Shown here: positions 25,635-35,373 of the stretch, piece by piece | Numbering within the stretch: the first letter of the stretch is position 1 | How the letters are laid out: each line of letters opens with the position of its first letter | DNA from: Undibacterium cyanobacteriorum | GTDB taxonomy: Bacteria; Pseudomonadota; Gammaproteobacteria; Burkholderiales; Burkholderiaceae_D | Reading direction: 5' to 3' | DNA length: 64,000 nucleotides | Assembly: GCF_031326225.1 (NCBI RefSeq) | Contig: NZ_CP133720.1 | Span: 434,001 to 498,000, forward strand | Notes under the pieces: model-generated | The model's database searches: none | What the model saw: the letters and a program-made list of their open reading frames with translations, nothing else | What the model was told of the DNA's origin: nothing | Program-made: the position numbers and the translations under genes

Positions 25635-26138
25635 ATGAACAACGCTAAACAACAAGGTTTCACCTTGATCGAATTGATCGTCGTGATCGTGATTTTGGGC
25701 ATTCTCGCTGCGACAGCGCTGCCAAAGTTTGCTGACTTCGGCTCTGATGCACGCATCGCATCACTGAAAGCAGCTCAGGGTTCCTTGTCTGCTGCGTCAG
25801 CAATGGCACACGGCAAATATCTTGTTACGACACCTGTGCCGACTACAATCACAGTCGAAGGTGCGACGGTGACATTCTCTACCGCATTCGCTTCTGGTTA
25901 TCCAAAAGCAGATTCCGGATTCGCAACAGCGGCAGGCTTAGGGTCGGCTGATTACACCTTGGTTGCAGCAAGCTCCGCCGCGACAGCGAACTCTCCAGCG
26001 ACGAGTGCAACTGAGATCGCCTTCATTCCTGCAAGTGTAGCAGGCACGACAAAAGGTTTGACGTGCTTTGTGAAATACGCAGAACCAGCATCGGCCACTG
26101 GTAGCCCAACAATCACTGTTACCACAACAGGTTGCTAA
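25635..26138 (+). CDS. MshA-like type IV prepilin, copy 2
   Basis: 167 residues, start at 25635 because AAGGAA (25623-25628) is correctly spaced to it and too close to the ATG at 25629. Leader MNNAKQQG is followed by the same FTLIELIVVIVILGILAATALPKF helix as copy 1. The cysteine pair lies at LTCFVKY and the final GC. Sequence differences from copies 1 and 3 are concentrated in the central and C-terminal exposed part. It is 48 bases after copy 1 and 20 bases before copy 3, so the three are probably co-transcribed. Confidence 0.92.
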   Translation: MNNAKQQGFTLIELIVVIVILGILAATALPKFADFGSDARIASLKAAQGSLSAASAMAHGKYLVTTPVPTTITVEGATVTFSTAFASGYPKADSGFATAAGLGSADYTLVAASSAATANSPATSATEIAFIPASVAGTTKGLTCFVKYAEPASATGSPTITVTTTGC

Positions 26139-26158
26139 TTCTTTCAGAGAGATAGGTC

Positions 26159-26686
26159 ATGTTTAAGCAAACAGCTAATCGTGGTCAACGTCAATCTCAA
26201 GCGGGTTTTACGCTGATTGAGTTGATCGTTGTGATTGTGATCCTTGGAATTCTTGCGGCAACTGCATTACCAAAATTTGCTGATTTTGGTAGTGATGCAA
26301 GAACCGCTTCGATCAAAGCGGCGCGCGGCTCCTTGAATTCAGTCGCGGCAATGGCCAAGGGTAAGTATTTAGTGACCAACCCTTCCCCAACCACTGTTGT
26401 GTTGGAAGGTGTTACCGTGACCTATGCGACTGCGGCTGTATCTGGCTACCCGAAAGCAGACAGTAATCTTGCACTGGCAGCAGGTCTGGCGACTGCTGAT
26501 TACACTTTGGTTAGCCCTGGTTCTGCCGCAACAGCTAACTCGCCCGCTACTACGGCTACGGAAATTGCCTTGATCCCAGTCAGCGTTGCTGGCACGACGA
26601 AAGGCTTGAGTTGTTTCGTGAAATATACAGAACCTGCGACCGCAACTGGTGCGCCGACAATCGCGACGACCACTTCGAGCTGCTAA
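26159..26686 (+). CDS. MshA-like type IV prepilin, copy 3
   Basis: 175 residues with a longer, basic leader (MFKQTANRGQRQSQAG) than the other two copies. The helix and glutamate at +5 are identical. A cysteine pair is at LSCFVKY and the terminal SSC. GAGATAGG precedes the start. A strong terminator follows at 26723-26750, closing the array. Whether it is a major or minor subunit cannot be told; the distinct leader may change processing or targeting. Confidence 0.92.
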   Translation: MFKQTANRGQRQSQAGFTLIELIVVIVILGILAATALPKFADFGSDARTASIKAARGSLNSVAAMAKGKYLVTNPSPTTVVLEGVTVTYATAAVSGYPKADSNLALAAGLATADYTLVSPGSAATANSPATTATEIALIPVSVAGTTKGLSCFVKYTEPATATGAPTIATTTSSC

Positions 26687-26722
26687 ATCTCGGCACAAGG
26701 GATTCTTAATCCTGCTACAAGT

Positions 26723-26750
26723 AAAGGCCTCCATGCGAGGCCTTTTTTGT
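26723..26750 (+). terminator. Terminator of the pilin array
   Basis: Stem AAAGGCCT (26723-26730) / AGGCCTTT (26738-26745), loop CCATGCG, followed by a T run. It lies 37 bases after the third pilin stop and would also serve the convergent chemotaxis gene. Confidence 0.9.
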
Positions 26751-26780
26751 TTTAAGGTGGCTTGTAACTTTCTCTGGAAT

Positions 26781-28805
26781 TTAAGAGGCTTTCAAGTCTT
26801 CGGCTTGCGAGAACCGTAATTGCTTTCGCGGCAGCATCCTCGGTGAGATCGCTGTGGAGGAAGTTTGGTCATCGTTGGTCTTGAAGATCGCAATAGCTTC
26901 CACTAAGTGCAGTACTTGCCCACGCAGGCTTTCTGATGCCGATGCGGCCTCTTCAACCAATGCACTGTTTTGTTGAGTGATGCTATCGATTTGGGTGAGG
27001 TTCTGCCGCAACGCTTGGATTTCTTGATTTTGTGTTGTACTGGCTTGTGCAAGCTCGTGCATATGCTGCGCGATTGAGCCAATTTGATCCAATACTAATT
27101 TCATCGTGGCGCGACTATGTTGTGCTTGCATATGGCCCGCATCGACTTCTTGGCTCGAACAGGTAATCAAGTTTTTGATTTCCTTCGCGGCGGCTGCCGA
27201 GCGTTGTGCCAAGGCTCGTACTTCCGACGCGACCACGGCGAATCCGCGGCCTTGGTCACCGGCGCGCGCCGCTTCTACTGCTGCATTTAAGGCGAGGATA
27301 TTCGTTTGAAATGCGATCGCATCAATCACACCAATGATGTCGTGAATTTGACTAGAAGAGTGATGGATGGTCGAGATTCTCTTTTCTAATTCGACCATCA
27401 TCGAGCTGGCCTGATGCACTTGCTCTGTCGCCTGATTGATTTGCTCGGAGGCCTCCATGACGTGCCCAGTATTGTTTTCGACCTCGCGACTTAACTGAGT
27501 CATGGAGTCTGCGGTGCGGCTCATGGTGGTCGATTGTTGTTCGGTGCGACGCGAGAGATCGAGGTTGCCACTGGCGATCTCATGCATGGCCTCATTGAGT
27601 GACTCACTGCTACCACGAATGCGGGTGATCAGTTGGATCAGGGTTTGGCGCATGCCATCAAAATCGTGTTGTAGGATCGATAGCTCATCTCTTCCGGGTA
27701 GCAAATTCAAGGGACGGAGATCGCCATGATTGATGGCGGTCGCCATCTTACGTAAGTTCCCAACTTGGGCTGAGAATGAGCAATAAAAACAAACCAAAAG
27801 ATAACTTGCCGCGCTGCACATGATGAATAAACCCAGGAAGATAGCGGTACGCTGAACGACAGCGTGTCCGAGGCGCTGGGATAGTCGGCGTTGAGTAAGT
27901 TGGCTCAGCTGTTCGTACCAAGTGCTCCAATTTTGCAAGCTACTCAATCCATTTTCTAGGAAGGATACGCTATTCGTTTGCGCCAAAGTATTGAGAATTT
28001 CGCTCTTGGTACGTTCTGTAAAATGGCCTTGTGTCGCGAGGGTTTGTTCAAGACTTGCTTTCAGACTTTGCAGCGCTGGATCTTGTTGAACAAGCTGACT
28101 AAACACGGTGTTGAGTTTGCTTTGATCGCGCTGTCCTAATAGCAAATTGGCGTTGATAAGGACATCATCATTCGCTTGCATCAGACCTGTATCGATATAG
28201 GGTGCGCCACGGGCGACGGTATCAGAGATGCTCGCTGTAATTTCTGGCAGCATGCGTGTCTGAATCGCGATCAGTCCATTTGTTTCAGCTTGCTGGTCAA
28301 GCCCCAGTCTACCTGCTTCAGTGGCCTGAGTGAGAAGCCCCTCTAAGCGTTTTAAGAACTCGCTGTGTGCGGCATAGGATTCTGATGACTTGAGTTTGTC
28401 ATCTTGGGCAATCAAAGTGGGCCATGCTTGCAGGGTTTCTTGTGCTGCTTTGAGTAAGTCTTGATGTTCAGTTTGTTGGATGGAGCTGGCCAATGCCGCT
28501 ACGTCGGAAGTGATGCTCTGCCTAATTTGCTTGGCTTGCTCTTTGGCCTTGGCGTTGCCAGACTGAGCGAGATAGTGCCACGCGCGATAGGAATGTGTTT
28601 CATCGATGACGCGCTGAATTTGCGCGAGCGATTTTAGGCCTTGTTGTTCGAGCTGTATGTGATCGATCGTGCGATTCAGTTCCCGTACCAGCAAGGCGGT
28701 GATAATCGTGATCGGGAGCAGAAATATTAGGCTCACTACACAAAACTTGGGAAATAGCCGAAGCTGGCGCATCAATTTGATGCCGGGCCGAAGTAAAAAT
28801 TCCAT
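26781..28805 (-). CDS. Methyl-accepting chemotaxis protein
   Basis: 674 residues with the start at 28805 preceded by GAGG; an upstream in-frame ATG at 28856 lacks a site. A membrane span near residues 20-40, a large periplasmic helical sensor domain, a second span around 325-345, a HAMP linker and a cytoplasmic signalling domain follow. The hairpin tip carries the conserved IIGVIDAIAFQTNILALNAAVEAARAGDQG region. The sensor part resembles a helical bundle (HBM-like) by length and heptad pattern. It is encoded next to the pilins, convergent with them. Ligand unknown. Confidence 0.93.
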   Translation of the reverse strand: MEFLLRPGIKLMRQLRLFPKFCVVSLIFLLPITIITALLVRELNRTIDHIQLEQQGLKSLAQIQRVIDETHSYRAWHYLAQSGNAKAKEQAKQIRQSITSDVAALASSIQQTEHQDLLKAAQETLQAWPTLIAQDDKLKSSESYAAHSEFLKRLEGLLTQATEAGRLGLDQQAETNGLIAIQTRMLPEITASISDTVARGAPYIDTGLMQANDDVLINANLLLGQRDQSKLNTVFSQLVQQDPALQSLKASLEQTLATQGHFTERTKSEILNTLAQTNSVSFLENGLSSLQNWSTWYEQLSQLTQRRLSQRLGHAVVQRTAIFLGLFIMCSAASYLLVCFYCSFSAQVGNLRKMATAINHGDLRPLNLLPGRDELSILQHDFDGMRQTLIQLITRIRGSSESLNEAMHEIASGNLDLSRRTEQQSTTMSRTADSMTQLSREVENNTGHVMEASEQINQATEQVHQASSMMVELEKRISTIHHSSSQIHDIIGVIDAIAFQTNILALNAAVEAARAGDQGRGFAVVASEVRALAQRSAAAAKEIKNLITCSSQEVDAGHMQAQHSRATMKLVLDQIGSIAQHMHELAQASTTQNQEIQALRQNLTQIDSITQQNSALVEEAASASESLRGQVLHLVEAIAIFKTNDDQTSSTAISPRMLPRKQLRFSQAEDLKAS

Positions 28806-28881
28806 CGCTGCCTCGTGAAGTTGATTTGCGGAAACCAACTTCACTGTAATCGGCATTTATGACAGGCAAGTGACGGCGATT

Positions 28882-29391
28882 TTAGCTGGAGTTATCTGAT
28901 CGGGATGCGAGGTCTAAGCTACATGCCAGCACTTCCGCACCAAAGAAGTCGGCTTGCAAATGGAAAGTTTTGAGGATGCGCTGTCGTCCAGCGGCATCAT
29001 TTGGTAGCGCTAAGCTGAGATGCAAAATGTCGCGCCCGTGGACAGTTGGCGTAAGCGTATCCATGTTTGAACGCACAGCCTCACCCCCGCTGGTGAATGC
29101 AGTCGCAACGCTAGGTGAAGAGTTGAGCAAGCCTTGTTTTTGCATCTCTTGTACGACCGCTGTAAAGGGAATCGTGACGCAGTCGTGGGGCTCTAACCAG
29201 CGCTTGCTGCCGTTCACGAAACTAACGATACCACCTGTCAGTTCGACCGCCTCATCGGAAATGCGTTCGTAGTGGAAGGCTTCCCAATCCCCAAGGCCGC
29301 GCTGTCGTTTCGCTAGGTCGGCCATAATTTGCGCCACTTGACCACCGTGAGCCACCATGCCGACCGGTAACATTTCTGAAAAATCGAGCAT
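28882..29391 (-). CDS. Conserved-looking protein of unknown function
   Basis: 169 residues, no signal peptide or span. I do not recognise the family. It starts MLDFSEMLPVGMVAHGGQ and has a mixed alpha/beta pattern. Composition and codon use match neighbours, and no plausible alternative frame exists, so it is likely real. It lies just upstream of the chemotaxis gene on the same strand, 76 bases apart, so co-transcription is possible. Confidence 0.65.
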   Translation of the reverse strand: MLDFSEMLPVGMVAHGGQVAQIMADLAKRQRGLGDWEAFHYERISDEAVELTGGIVSFVNGSKRWLEPHDCVTIPFTAVVQEMQKQGLLNSSPSVATAFTSGGEAVRSNMDTLTPTVHGRDILHLSLALPNDAAGRQRILKTFHLQADFFGAEVLACSLDLASRSDNSS

Positions 29392-29662
29392 CTTCTTTTC
29401 TCAATTCATAGAAAAAATTTGAAAAAGTTTTTCTAAAACCTAATTTGACTTTCGTCTTTGACCCACCATCGTCGTGGATTTGCAGGAATTTTGCTGAATT
29501 TTACGTGCTTTTGCAAAATCACAGGTAAAATTCGCCATCGGTTTTTTTGACGATGCTTGATGTGACGTGGGTTGATCAATGATGAACAACGTCGTAAATA
29601 GTGGAGGCCAGCGTAAGACGCGCGTGCCTATGATTTAAGTGAAACTAAAAAGGAATTCGAAG

Positions 29663-30565
29663 ATGTTGATGAAATCACGTGTTGTCATCGGCGGTGCTAT
29701 CGCCGTGCTCGCTTTGACTGCTTGCAACAAAGGCGGCGAAAAAGCAGAAGGCGTTGAAAGTGTGGTTGCTGCAACCGTCAATGGTCAGCCAATCAGCAAA
29801 AAGCAAGTTGACTTGATCGTGAAACAGCAAGCGGGTCAAGGCATGCCAGACACGCCAGAAGTTCGCAAAATGATTATCGATAGTTTGGCTCTCGAACACC
29901 TTGCTGCTCAAGAAGCCTTGAAAAAAGGTTTGGACAAGAAAGGCGAAACTGCCGATCAAATCGAAATGGCGAAAATGAGCATTTTGGCCCAAGGTTTCGT
30001 GGAAGACTATAAGAAGTCCAATCCTGTGACTGACAAGATGTTGGAAGAAGAGTATGCCAAGATCAAAGAAAAAATCGCTGGCACGGAATATTTGGCTCGT
30101 CACATTTTGGTCGACAAAGAGGATGATGCGAAAGCCATTATCGCTAGTTTGAAAAAAGACCCAAAACAGTTTGCAGCGATTGCCAAAGCAAAATCTAAAG
30201 ATCCTGGTTCGAAAGATCGTGGTGGTGATTTGGGTTGGTTTGATCCACGCGGCATGGTGAAAGAATTCAGTGACGCGACAGCTAAATTGGAAAAAGGTAA
30301 GTTCACTGAAGAACCAGTTAAATCACAATTTGGTTATCACGTGATTTTCCTCGAAGATTCGCGCTCTAAACCAGTGCCAACTTTGGAACAAATCAAACCA
30401 CGTTTGGTACAGCAAGTTGAAAACGAAAATGTGCGTAAATTGTTGGACGATATGAAAGCAAAAGCCAAGATTGAAGTGGTTGGTGCAAGTGCTGCATCTG
30501 CTTCTGCATCCGCACCAGCAATGAGTATCACACCAGCACCAGCATCTGCTGCAGATAAACATTAA
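29663..30565 (+). CDS. Lipoprotein PpiC-type peptidyl-prolyl isomerase
   Basis: 300 residues starting at 29663, eight bases after AAGGA; a GTG at 29639 would precede that site. The signal ends in the lipobox LTAC followed by NKGG, indicating an outer- or inner-membrane-attached lipoprotein. An N-terminal SurA-like helical part (VAATVNGQPISKKQVDLIV) is followed by a parvulin domain: EYLARHILVDKEDDAKAII, SKDPGSKDRGGDLGWFDPRGMV and SQFGYHVIFLEDSR. The C-terminus is an Ala/Ser/Pro-rich tail. Likely a periplasmic folding factor of the PrsA/EpsD type. Divergent from the 28882 gene. Confidence 0.9.
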   Translation: MLMKSRVVIGGAIAVLALTACNKGGEKAEGVESVVAATVNGQPISKKQVDLIVKQQAGQGMPDTPEVRKMIIDSLALEHLAAQEALKKGLDKKGETADQIEMAKMSILAQGFVEDYKKSNPVTDKMLEEEYAKIKEKIAGTEYLARHILVDKEDDAKAIIASLKKDPKQFAAIAKAKSKDPGSKDRGGDLGWFDPRGMVKEFSDATAKLEKGKFTEEPVKSQFGYHVIFLEDSRSKPVPTLEQIKPRLVQQVENENVRKLLDDMKAKAKIEVVGASAASASASAPAMSITPAPASAADKH

Positions 30566-30633
30566 TCGTTGCGCTTCTCTATCGCATCGACCTTCTCGCA
30601 AGGATTTCGATGACATTGATAGGGGATGCCAAT

Positions 30634-30666
30634 AAAAAATGCCTGACATCGTCAGGCATTTTTTTT
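30634..30666. terminator. Bidirectional terminator between the PpiC and 5'-nucleotidase genes
   Basis: Stem GCCTGAC (30641-30647) / GTCAGGC (30651-30657), extended by AT pairs, with an A run before and a T run after. It therefore works for both convergent genes. Confidence 0.9.
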
Positions 30667-30726
30667 AGCTTGGTGCTGTGTTTGATTCTTTGCACCTCAA
30701 TTTTTCATTACGTTTATTCAGTACGT

Positions 30727-32424
30727 TCATTCAGCACGTATGACGCGTGGCGCATAATTCTGTAACAGATCTTTCGTGTGGTTTTTGATGTAGAACTCCA
30801 GCGCGTCGATATCGCGTCCGATTTCTTCACGCTCTGTACCAGTTTTGAAGAGCGTAAAACCATCGCCACCGTCGGCTAAAAAGCTGTTCACAATCACGAT
30901 GTATTGCTGGTCAAGATCAAGCGCTTTACCATTGAGCTTGACTTGGCTGATACGCTCATTTTCATTCGGGCTCGCCTTCCATTGGTAGCTGAAACCGGCT
31001 GAAACAAACATTTTTTTCGGATCGTTTAAAGCGCGACCAGTCCATTGTTGCTGCAGGACTTTGATAATCTGAGCACCTGTCATCTTCATGCGCATAATGC
31101 CATTGCCAAACGGTTGCACGGCAAACAGGTCGCCGTAGGTCAGCGTGATGGGCGCCGGACGCTTGCCGCTCGGTAGGTCGTTGCGAATGCTGCCTGAATT
31201 CATCATGGCGATATCGGCAGGACCTTTGGTTCTTGCATAAGTGAGTTGACCATCAACAGCCACATTGCCTAAGACCGAGTCCCAGGTTTTAGGTAAGTAT
31301 TGGCGGTTAAGTGGACCAGTAACTTGGGCAATCGGGCGCGCTTGCACAGCCTTAGTCAGTTCAATCACTTGATCAACCAATTTTTGCGCATCTGCATCTG
31401 CGTGGAGCTTTTCCTGATCGATTAAATGATTAACCGCTTTGGCACTCACTACACGATTTTGATTCTTGTCGATAGTGAGAGTTGTTTCAGTGAAGTAAGC
31501 ACCGTAGCTACGTGCTTGCACCAATAATCGGCCACCGATCTTGCAAGTATAGGCTTGGTGAGTGTGACCTGAGATGACCATCGTGACAGCTGGGTCGAGC
31601 TTAGGCATCATTTCTACCATAGGACCTTGTAAGCCATTGCATTGATAGCTTGGGTCATTGGCGGCGCCTCGGTAGTTAGCTCCCTCATGAATCAAAACGA
31701 TGATGGCGGTGGCACCTTGCTGTTTAATCTCAGGTACATAGCGATTGATCGCCGTAGCTTCATCTTCAAAGTGGAGATCCTTTACGCCATCACCGGCGAC
31801 AAGGTGCGTTGTGTCGACCGTGACCGCACCGATGATGCCGACTTTGACGTCGCCCACTTGCTTGATGAGGTAGGGTTTGATCCAGTTCTTACCGGTCTTT
31901 TTGTCGATGACGTTGGCGCCCAGATACTCAAAATTCGCACCACGAAATTGTGGGTAGTTACAACCGGAACTGGCACATTTACCGCGAATCTTTTCTAACA
32001 GCGCAGCGCTACCAATATCGAATTCGTGATTGCCGAGAGAGGTTGCAGTCAGGTCGAGTTGGTTCAAGGCCTCAAAAACCGGTTCATCTTTTAATAAGGC
32101 TGAACCAATCGGCGTGGCACCGATCATGTCACCAGCACCGAGCACAATGCTATTCGGTTTATCTTTACGCGCTTCTTTGATGGCGTGGGCTAAATAGGCA
32201 TAGCCGCCAGCAGGGATTGCACCACCTTCTTTACCATCTGGGTTAACCATGATGGGTACGGGGTTGGTGGCTTGCAAATGACCATGTAAGTCATTGATGC
32301 TAAAAATACTGATCTCAGTGATCGCATCGTTTTTTGCATGGGGCTGCGGCGCGAGTTGCGTGTTATTGCTGCAGGCCGTGGTGAACATCAAGAATAAAAT
32401 AGATGCCAGCAAACGATGTCTCAT
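30727..32424 (-). CDS. 5'-nucleotidase / 2',3'-cyclic phosphodiesterase lipoprotein, UshA-like
   Basis: 565 residues. Signal ends in the lipobox TTAC with SNN after it, so a lipoprotein. The metallophosphatase motifs are present in order: FSINDLHGHLQ, GAGDMIGATP, LGNHEFDIG, VLIHEGA and VISGHTHQAY. The C-terminal 5'-nucleotidase domain includes NSGSIRNDLP and GDLFAVQPFGNGIMRMKMTG. It should release phosphate and nucleosides from external nucleotides. It lies downstream of a TonB-dependent receptor with a Pho-box-like site, fitting phosphate scavenging, although a terminator separates them. Confidence 0.93.
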   Translation of the reverse strand: MRHRLLASILFLMFTTACSNNTQLAPQPHAKNDAITEISIFSINDLHGHLQATNPVPIMVNPDGKEGGAIPAGGYAYLAHAIKEARKDKPNSIVLGAGDMIGATPIGSALLKDEPVFEALNQLDLTATSLGNHEFDIGSAALLEKIRGKCASSGCNYPQFRGANFEYLGANVIDKKTGKNWIKPYLIKQVGDVKVGIIGAVTVDTTHLVAGDGVKDLHFEDEATAINRYVPEIKQQGATAIIVLIHEGANYRGAANDPSYQCNGLQGPMVEMMPKLDPAVTMVISGHTHQAYTCKIGGRLLVQARSYGAYFTETTLTIDKNQNRVVSAKAVNHLIDQEKLHADADAQKLVDQVIELTKAVQARPIAQVTGPLNRQYLPKTWDSVLGNVAVDGQLTYARTKGPADIAMMNSGSIRNDLPSGKRPAPITLTYGDLFAVQPFGNGIMRMKMTGAQIIKVLQQQWTGRALNDPKKMFVSAGFSYQWKASPNENERISQVKLNGKALDLDQQYIVIVNSFLADGGDGFTLFKTGTEREEIGRDIDALEFYIKNHTKDLLQNYAPRVIRAE

Positions 32425-32443
32425 AGTTGTTCTTTCAAAATAG

Positions 32444-32482
32444 AAAAATCTGCGACAGCGGAAATTGCTGTCGCAGATTTTT
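32444..32482 (-). terminator. Strong terminator after the second TonB-dependent receptor gene
   Basis: Perfect 16-bp stem AAAAATCTGCGACAGC (32444-32459) / GCTGTCGCAGATTTTT (32467-32482), loop of seven bases. On the minus strand the stem closes in a T run. It follows the receptor stop by 36 bases and separates it from the 5'-nucleotidase gene. Confidence 0.88.
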
Positions 32483-32518
32483 ATTTAGACAATCAATTTA
32501 GGAAGAAAATTCCCTAGA

Positions 32519-34918
32519 TTAGAAGTCTGCACTCAAAGTCACAGATGTCAAACGTGGCGCGCCCATGTAGTAGAACACACTACTTGCTGCGAAACTGCCA
32601 ACCGCTTTAGCATTGGTGACAGAATTGGAGGAAGCATTGCGATACTTTTCATTGAGCAAGTTGCTGATGCTGAGACGCAAAGTCAATTTCTTGTACAAAT
32701 CGCTCTTAGGGAACTGATAACCAGCATCCAAACCAAGCAATGTGTAGGCTGGAACGAGTTCGTCATTCATCATAGTTGCTTGCTGATCGCTTGTGTATTT
32801 TGCTTTCAAGCGTGTGTACCAGTTAGCTTGTTCATAGCTGACGGACAAACCATATTTCCACTTCGGTGTGTTTGGCAGTTGATTGCCAATGATCGGCAAT
32901 GTAATGACTTGGCGTGTTGGTGAAGTAACGAGGAATTGCATGTTGTCACGGAATTCGCTCTTCGCGTAACCAACGGAACCGTAGAAGGACCAACCGTTGA
33001 TCGGCTTATTACCTGCTTCGATTTCGAAACCTTGGGTTTTTACTTTACCAACGTTCATCAAGCTACGTGTATCGGTAATCGGATTGTACGCCGTCGCTTG
33101 ACGATCACGGAAATCAACTGTGTACAGAGTGATTTGGGAAGTCAATTTATCGCTTTGCAAACGATAGCCTACGTCGAGGTTATACGATGTCTCAGCTTGA
33201 ACGTCGTTACCTAATACTGGCGCGCCGTTCACGATAGGCAACGCGGAATACACGAAGTTTGGCGGTGCTTTCATGTTTTTTGCCAAGCTGGCGAAGAACT
33301 GATTGTTGTTGTCAACTTGGTAGCGCGCACCGAATTGCGGCAATACTTCAGTGTATTCGCGAGCAATCTTATATGTTGTACCAGCGCTTTCATTCGCGAA
33401 GTTAGTGAAGTCACGCTTCATGGTCGGTACACGTACACCAACGTTGATCAAGACTTTGTCGTCCATGAAACCCATGGTGTCTTGTGCAAAGAATTGGTAA
33501 GCCGTGCTGATCGTGCGCCAGTCGCGAGATTGGAACAAGGAGCCGTCTGGACGGCGGATACGATCGGATTCTAACCAGATATCAGCTGCGATGCCGTTTG
33601 CATCAACAGGAACCATAGGACCAAATTGTTCATGGATCGCGCGTTCTGCCCAGAAACCACCGAGCAAAGTGTGGTTATTCCATTGGTGTGCGATAGATGC
33701 TGTGATACCAGGACGGTTTGTGCGTGTCACGCTGCTGTTTGCAACGATAACGCGGTCAAGCGTATCGCCGTCGCCATTCAAATCAACGCCAGCAGTATTT
33801 TTGCCAGTCGTTGTGTTGAGGAATTGGCTTTCAGATTGCAAACGTTGTTGGTTGCCGCCTGTGCCATAACCGAACCAGTAATAAGGAACAATACGAACAT
33901 CAGTGTTTTCGTTCAAGCGGAATTTGCCAACAACCGATGCGATCGCATTTTCGAATGGGTTCTTGGACAAGTTGTAGTAGGAGTCTGCGAATGCGACGCT
34001 TGGATCGTTGTCTGCTTTACCCTTTGTTGGTGTTACATGGCCTTGGAATTTAGCAGCGTAATCATAGTAGTAACCATACTTGTTTAAGTCCGCTAGGTTG
34101 AAGGTAGCGAAGTTATTGTTGATTGCACGGTTGTATAACAATGTTGCATTGATCGAATTAAAACGATCGAAATCGATACGGTAGCCGAGATCTACGTGAT
34201 CACGCATCGCGCGGCCTTGGCCTTTCCACTTTTCGACATTTGCGTCAGAAGCGGAAATAAAGAAACGGGAGCGGCCGTCAGACCACAAGCCAGTGTCGAA
34301 ACGCACGAATGTCTTGCGCAAGTGCAAGCCACCGATTGTTTGCATAACGCGGGTGCGCTTTTCTTTTGCAGGATCGCAAGTAGTGATACCGAAGTTACCA
34401 CCAGTCGCACCAATCTGTGGAGAGTCCACGTCGGTGGAGCCTTGGGTAACGAATTGAGTACAAGTATTCTCTTGATCGACGAATTCTTGTGGATAAACTG
34501 CGAAGTTACCTGAGTCATTGACTGGTACACCGTTGATCGTTGCACCGATCTGGTCGCTGTTAAAACCGCGCAAAGTCAAGCCGCCGCCGAACAAACCAGA
34601 TGCATCATGGTTGTAGCTGTTGACTGCTGGCATCAATTCCAAAGCTTCATAGGCGTTGCCAGTTGGACGTTGTTTTGCTAATTCTTCCGCAGTAATTGTG
34701 CTGCGTGCTTTTGGAGCGTTTTCTTCGACCATCAAACCCATACCGACTTTTTTTCCAGTGATGGTGATTTGGTTCGCACTGATCGGTTCATTCGATTCAG
34801 TTGTTTGCTTTTTCTGGTCCTGTGCAAACGCTGTGCTGCTCATGCATGCCAGTTGGCACGCAAAGGCGATCATGCTGAGGCGGTAAGTTGTGCTCGCCGC
34901 TTTCGATTGGTGTTTCAT
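32519..34918 (-). CDS. TonB-dependent outer membrane receptor, probably phosphate-regulated
   Basis: 799 residues; start at 34918 has GGAG seven bases upstream. Signal peptide ends near TAFAQ. The TonB box region reads NQITITGKKVG, followed by a plug domain with LTLRGFNSDQIGATINGVPVND. The barrel ends SVTLSADF with the expected terminal Phe. The plug lacks obvious siderophore-type features. A Pho-box-like site 78 bases upstream and a neighbouring 5'-nucleotidase suggest import of a phosphorus-containing compound; that is inference. Confidence 0.92.
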   Translation of the reverse strand: MKHQSKAASTTYRLSMIAFACQLACMSSTAFAQDQKKQTTESNEPISANQITITGKKVGMGLMVEENAPKARSTITAEELAKQRPTGNAYEALELMPAVNSYNHDASGLFGGGLTLRGFNSDQIGATINGVPVNDSGNFAVYPQEFVDQENTCTQFVTQGSTDVDSPQIGATGGNFGITTCDPAKEKRTRVMQTIGGLHLRKTFVRFDTGLWSDGRSRFFISASDANVEKWKGQGRAMRDHVDLGYRIDFDRFNSINATLLYNRAINNNFATFNLADLNKYGYYYDYAAKFQGHVTPTKGKADNDPSVAFADSYYNLSKNPFENAIASVVGKFRLNENTDVRIVPYYWFGYGTGGNQQRLQSESQFLNTTTGKNTAGVDLNGDGDTLDRVIVANSSVTRTNRPGITASIAHQWNNHTLLGGFWAERAIHEQFGPMVPVDANGIAADIWLESDRIRRPDGSLFQSRDWRTISTAYQFFAQDTMGFMDDKVLINVGVRVPTMKRDFTNFANESAGTTYKIAREYTEVLPQFGARYQVDNNNQFFASLAKNMKAPPNFVYSALPIVNGAPVLGNDVQAETSYNLDVGYRLQSDKLTSQITLYTVDFRDRQATAYNPITDTRSLMNVGKVKTQGFEIEAGNKPINGWSFYGSVGYAKSEFRDNMQFLVTSPTRQVITLPIIGNQLPNTPKWKYGLSVSYEQANWYTRLKAKYTSDQQATMMNDELVPAYTLLGLDAGYQFPKSDLYKKLTLRLSISNLLNEKYRNASSNSVTNAKAVGSFAASSVFYYMGAPRLTSVTLSADF

Positions 34919-34995
34919 GTTCCACTCCATATCCAAGTGATTTTTGTAAAATTAATTGCTCAAATTTTGAGAACAGTGAAGTTTGCCGCCGGTTT

Positions 34996-35013
34996 GTGAC
35001 AGATGCGTGACAA
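34996..35013 (-). promoter_or_regulatory. Pho-box-like direct repeat upstream of the receptor gene
   Basis: On the minus strand the 18 bases read TTGTCACGCATCTGTCAC: two CTGTCA(T/C)-type half-sites 11 bases apart, 14 of 18 positions agreeing with the E. coli PhoB box. Ten bases downstream CAAACT could be a weak -10, the spacing found at PhoB-activated promoters. Confidence 0.55.
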
Positions 35014-35373
35014 ATCGGTAGCAAAAGCGCTTTCAATCCTGTGATGACCTGCCAGTTTAACACAGGCAAAAGTGCCAAATTCATGGCCGCCAATGGGGCA
35101 AAGCTGAGCCTAGGCCTAGAAAAGACGGTTTCGCTGGTATTTCCACGAGTGAGGGGGGATACGATTTTTGCCGCATTGCAGCAATTAGAGTTAACCTTCT
35201 AATTTTGCGGTTTGTGCCAATTTCGCCAAATTTTATTGTTTTTATTTAAACAAATGAAGGGCTGTATTCGAAATGCTTCTGTTTGGGAATTATTTTCGAA
35301 TGGAAACTGGTATGTGCACTGCTTTGACGGTAGGCGCCTGCAGACAACTTGCGGATGTTACGGAGGGCTTGAT

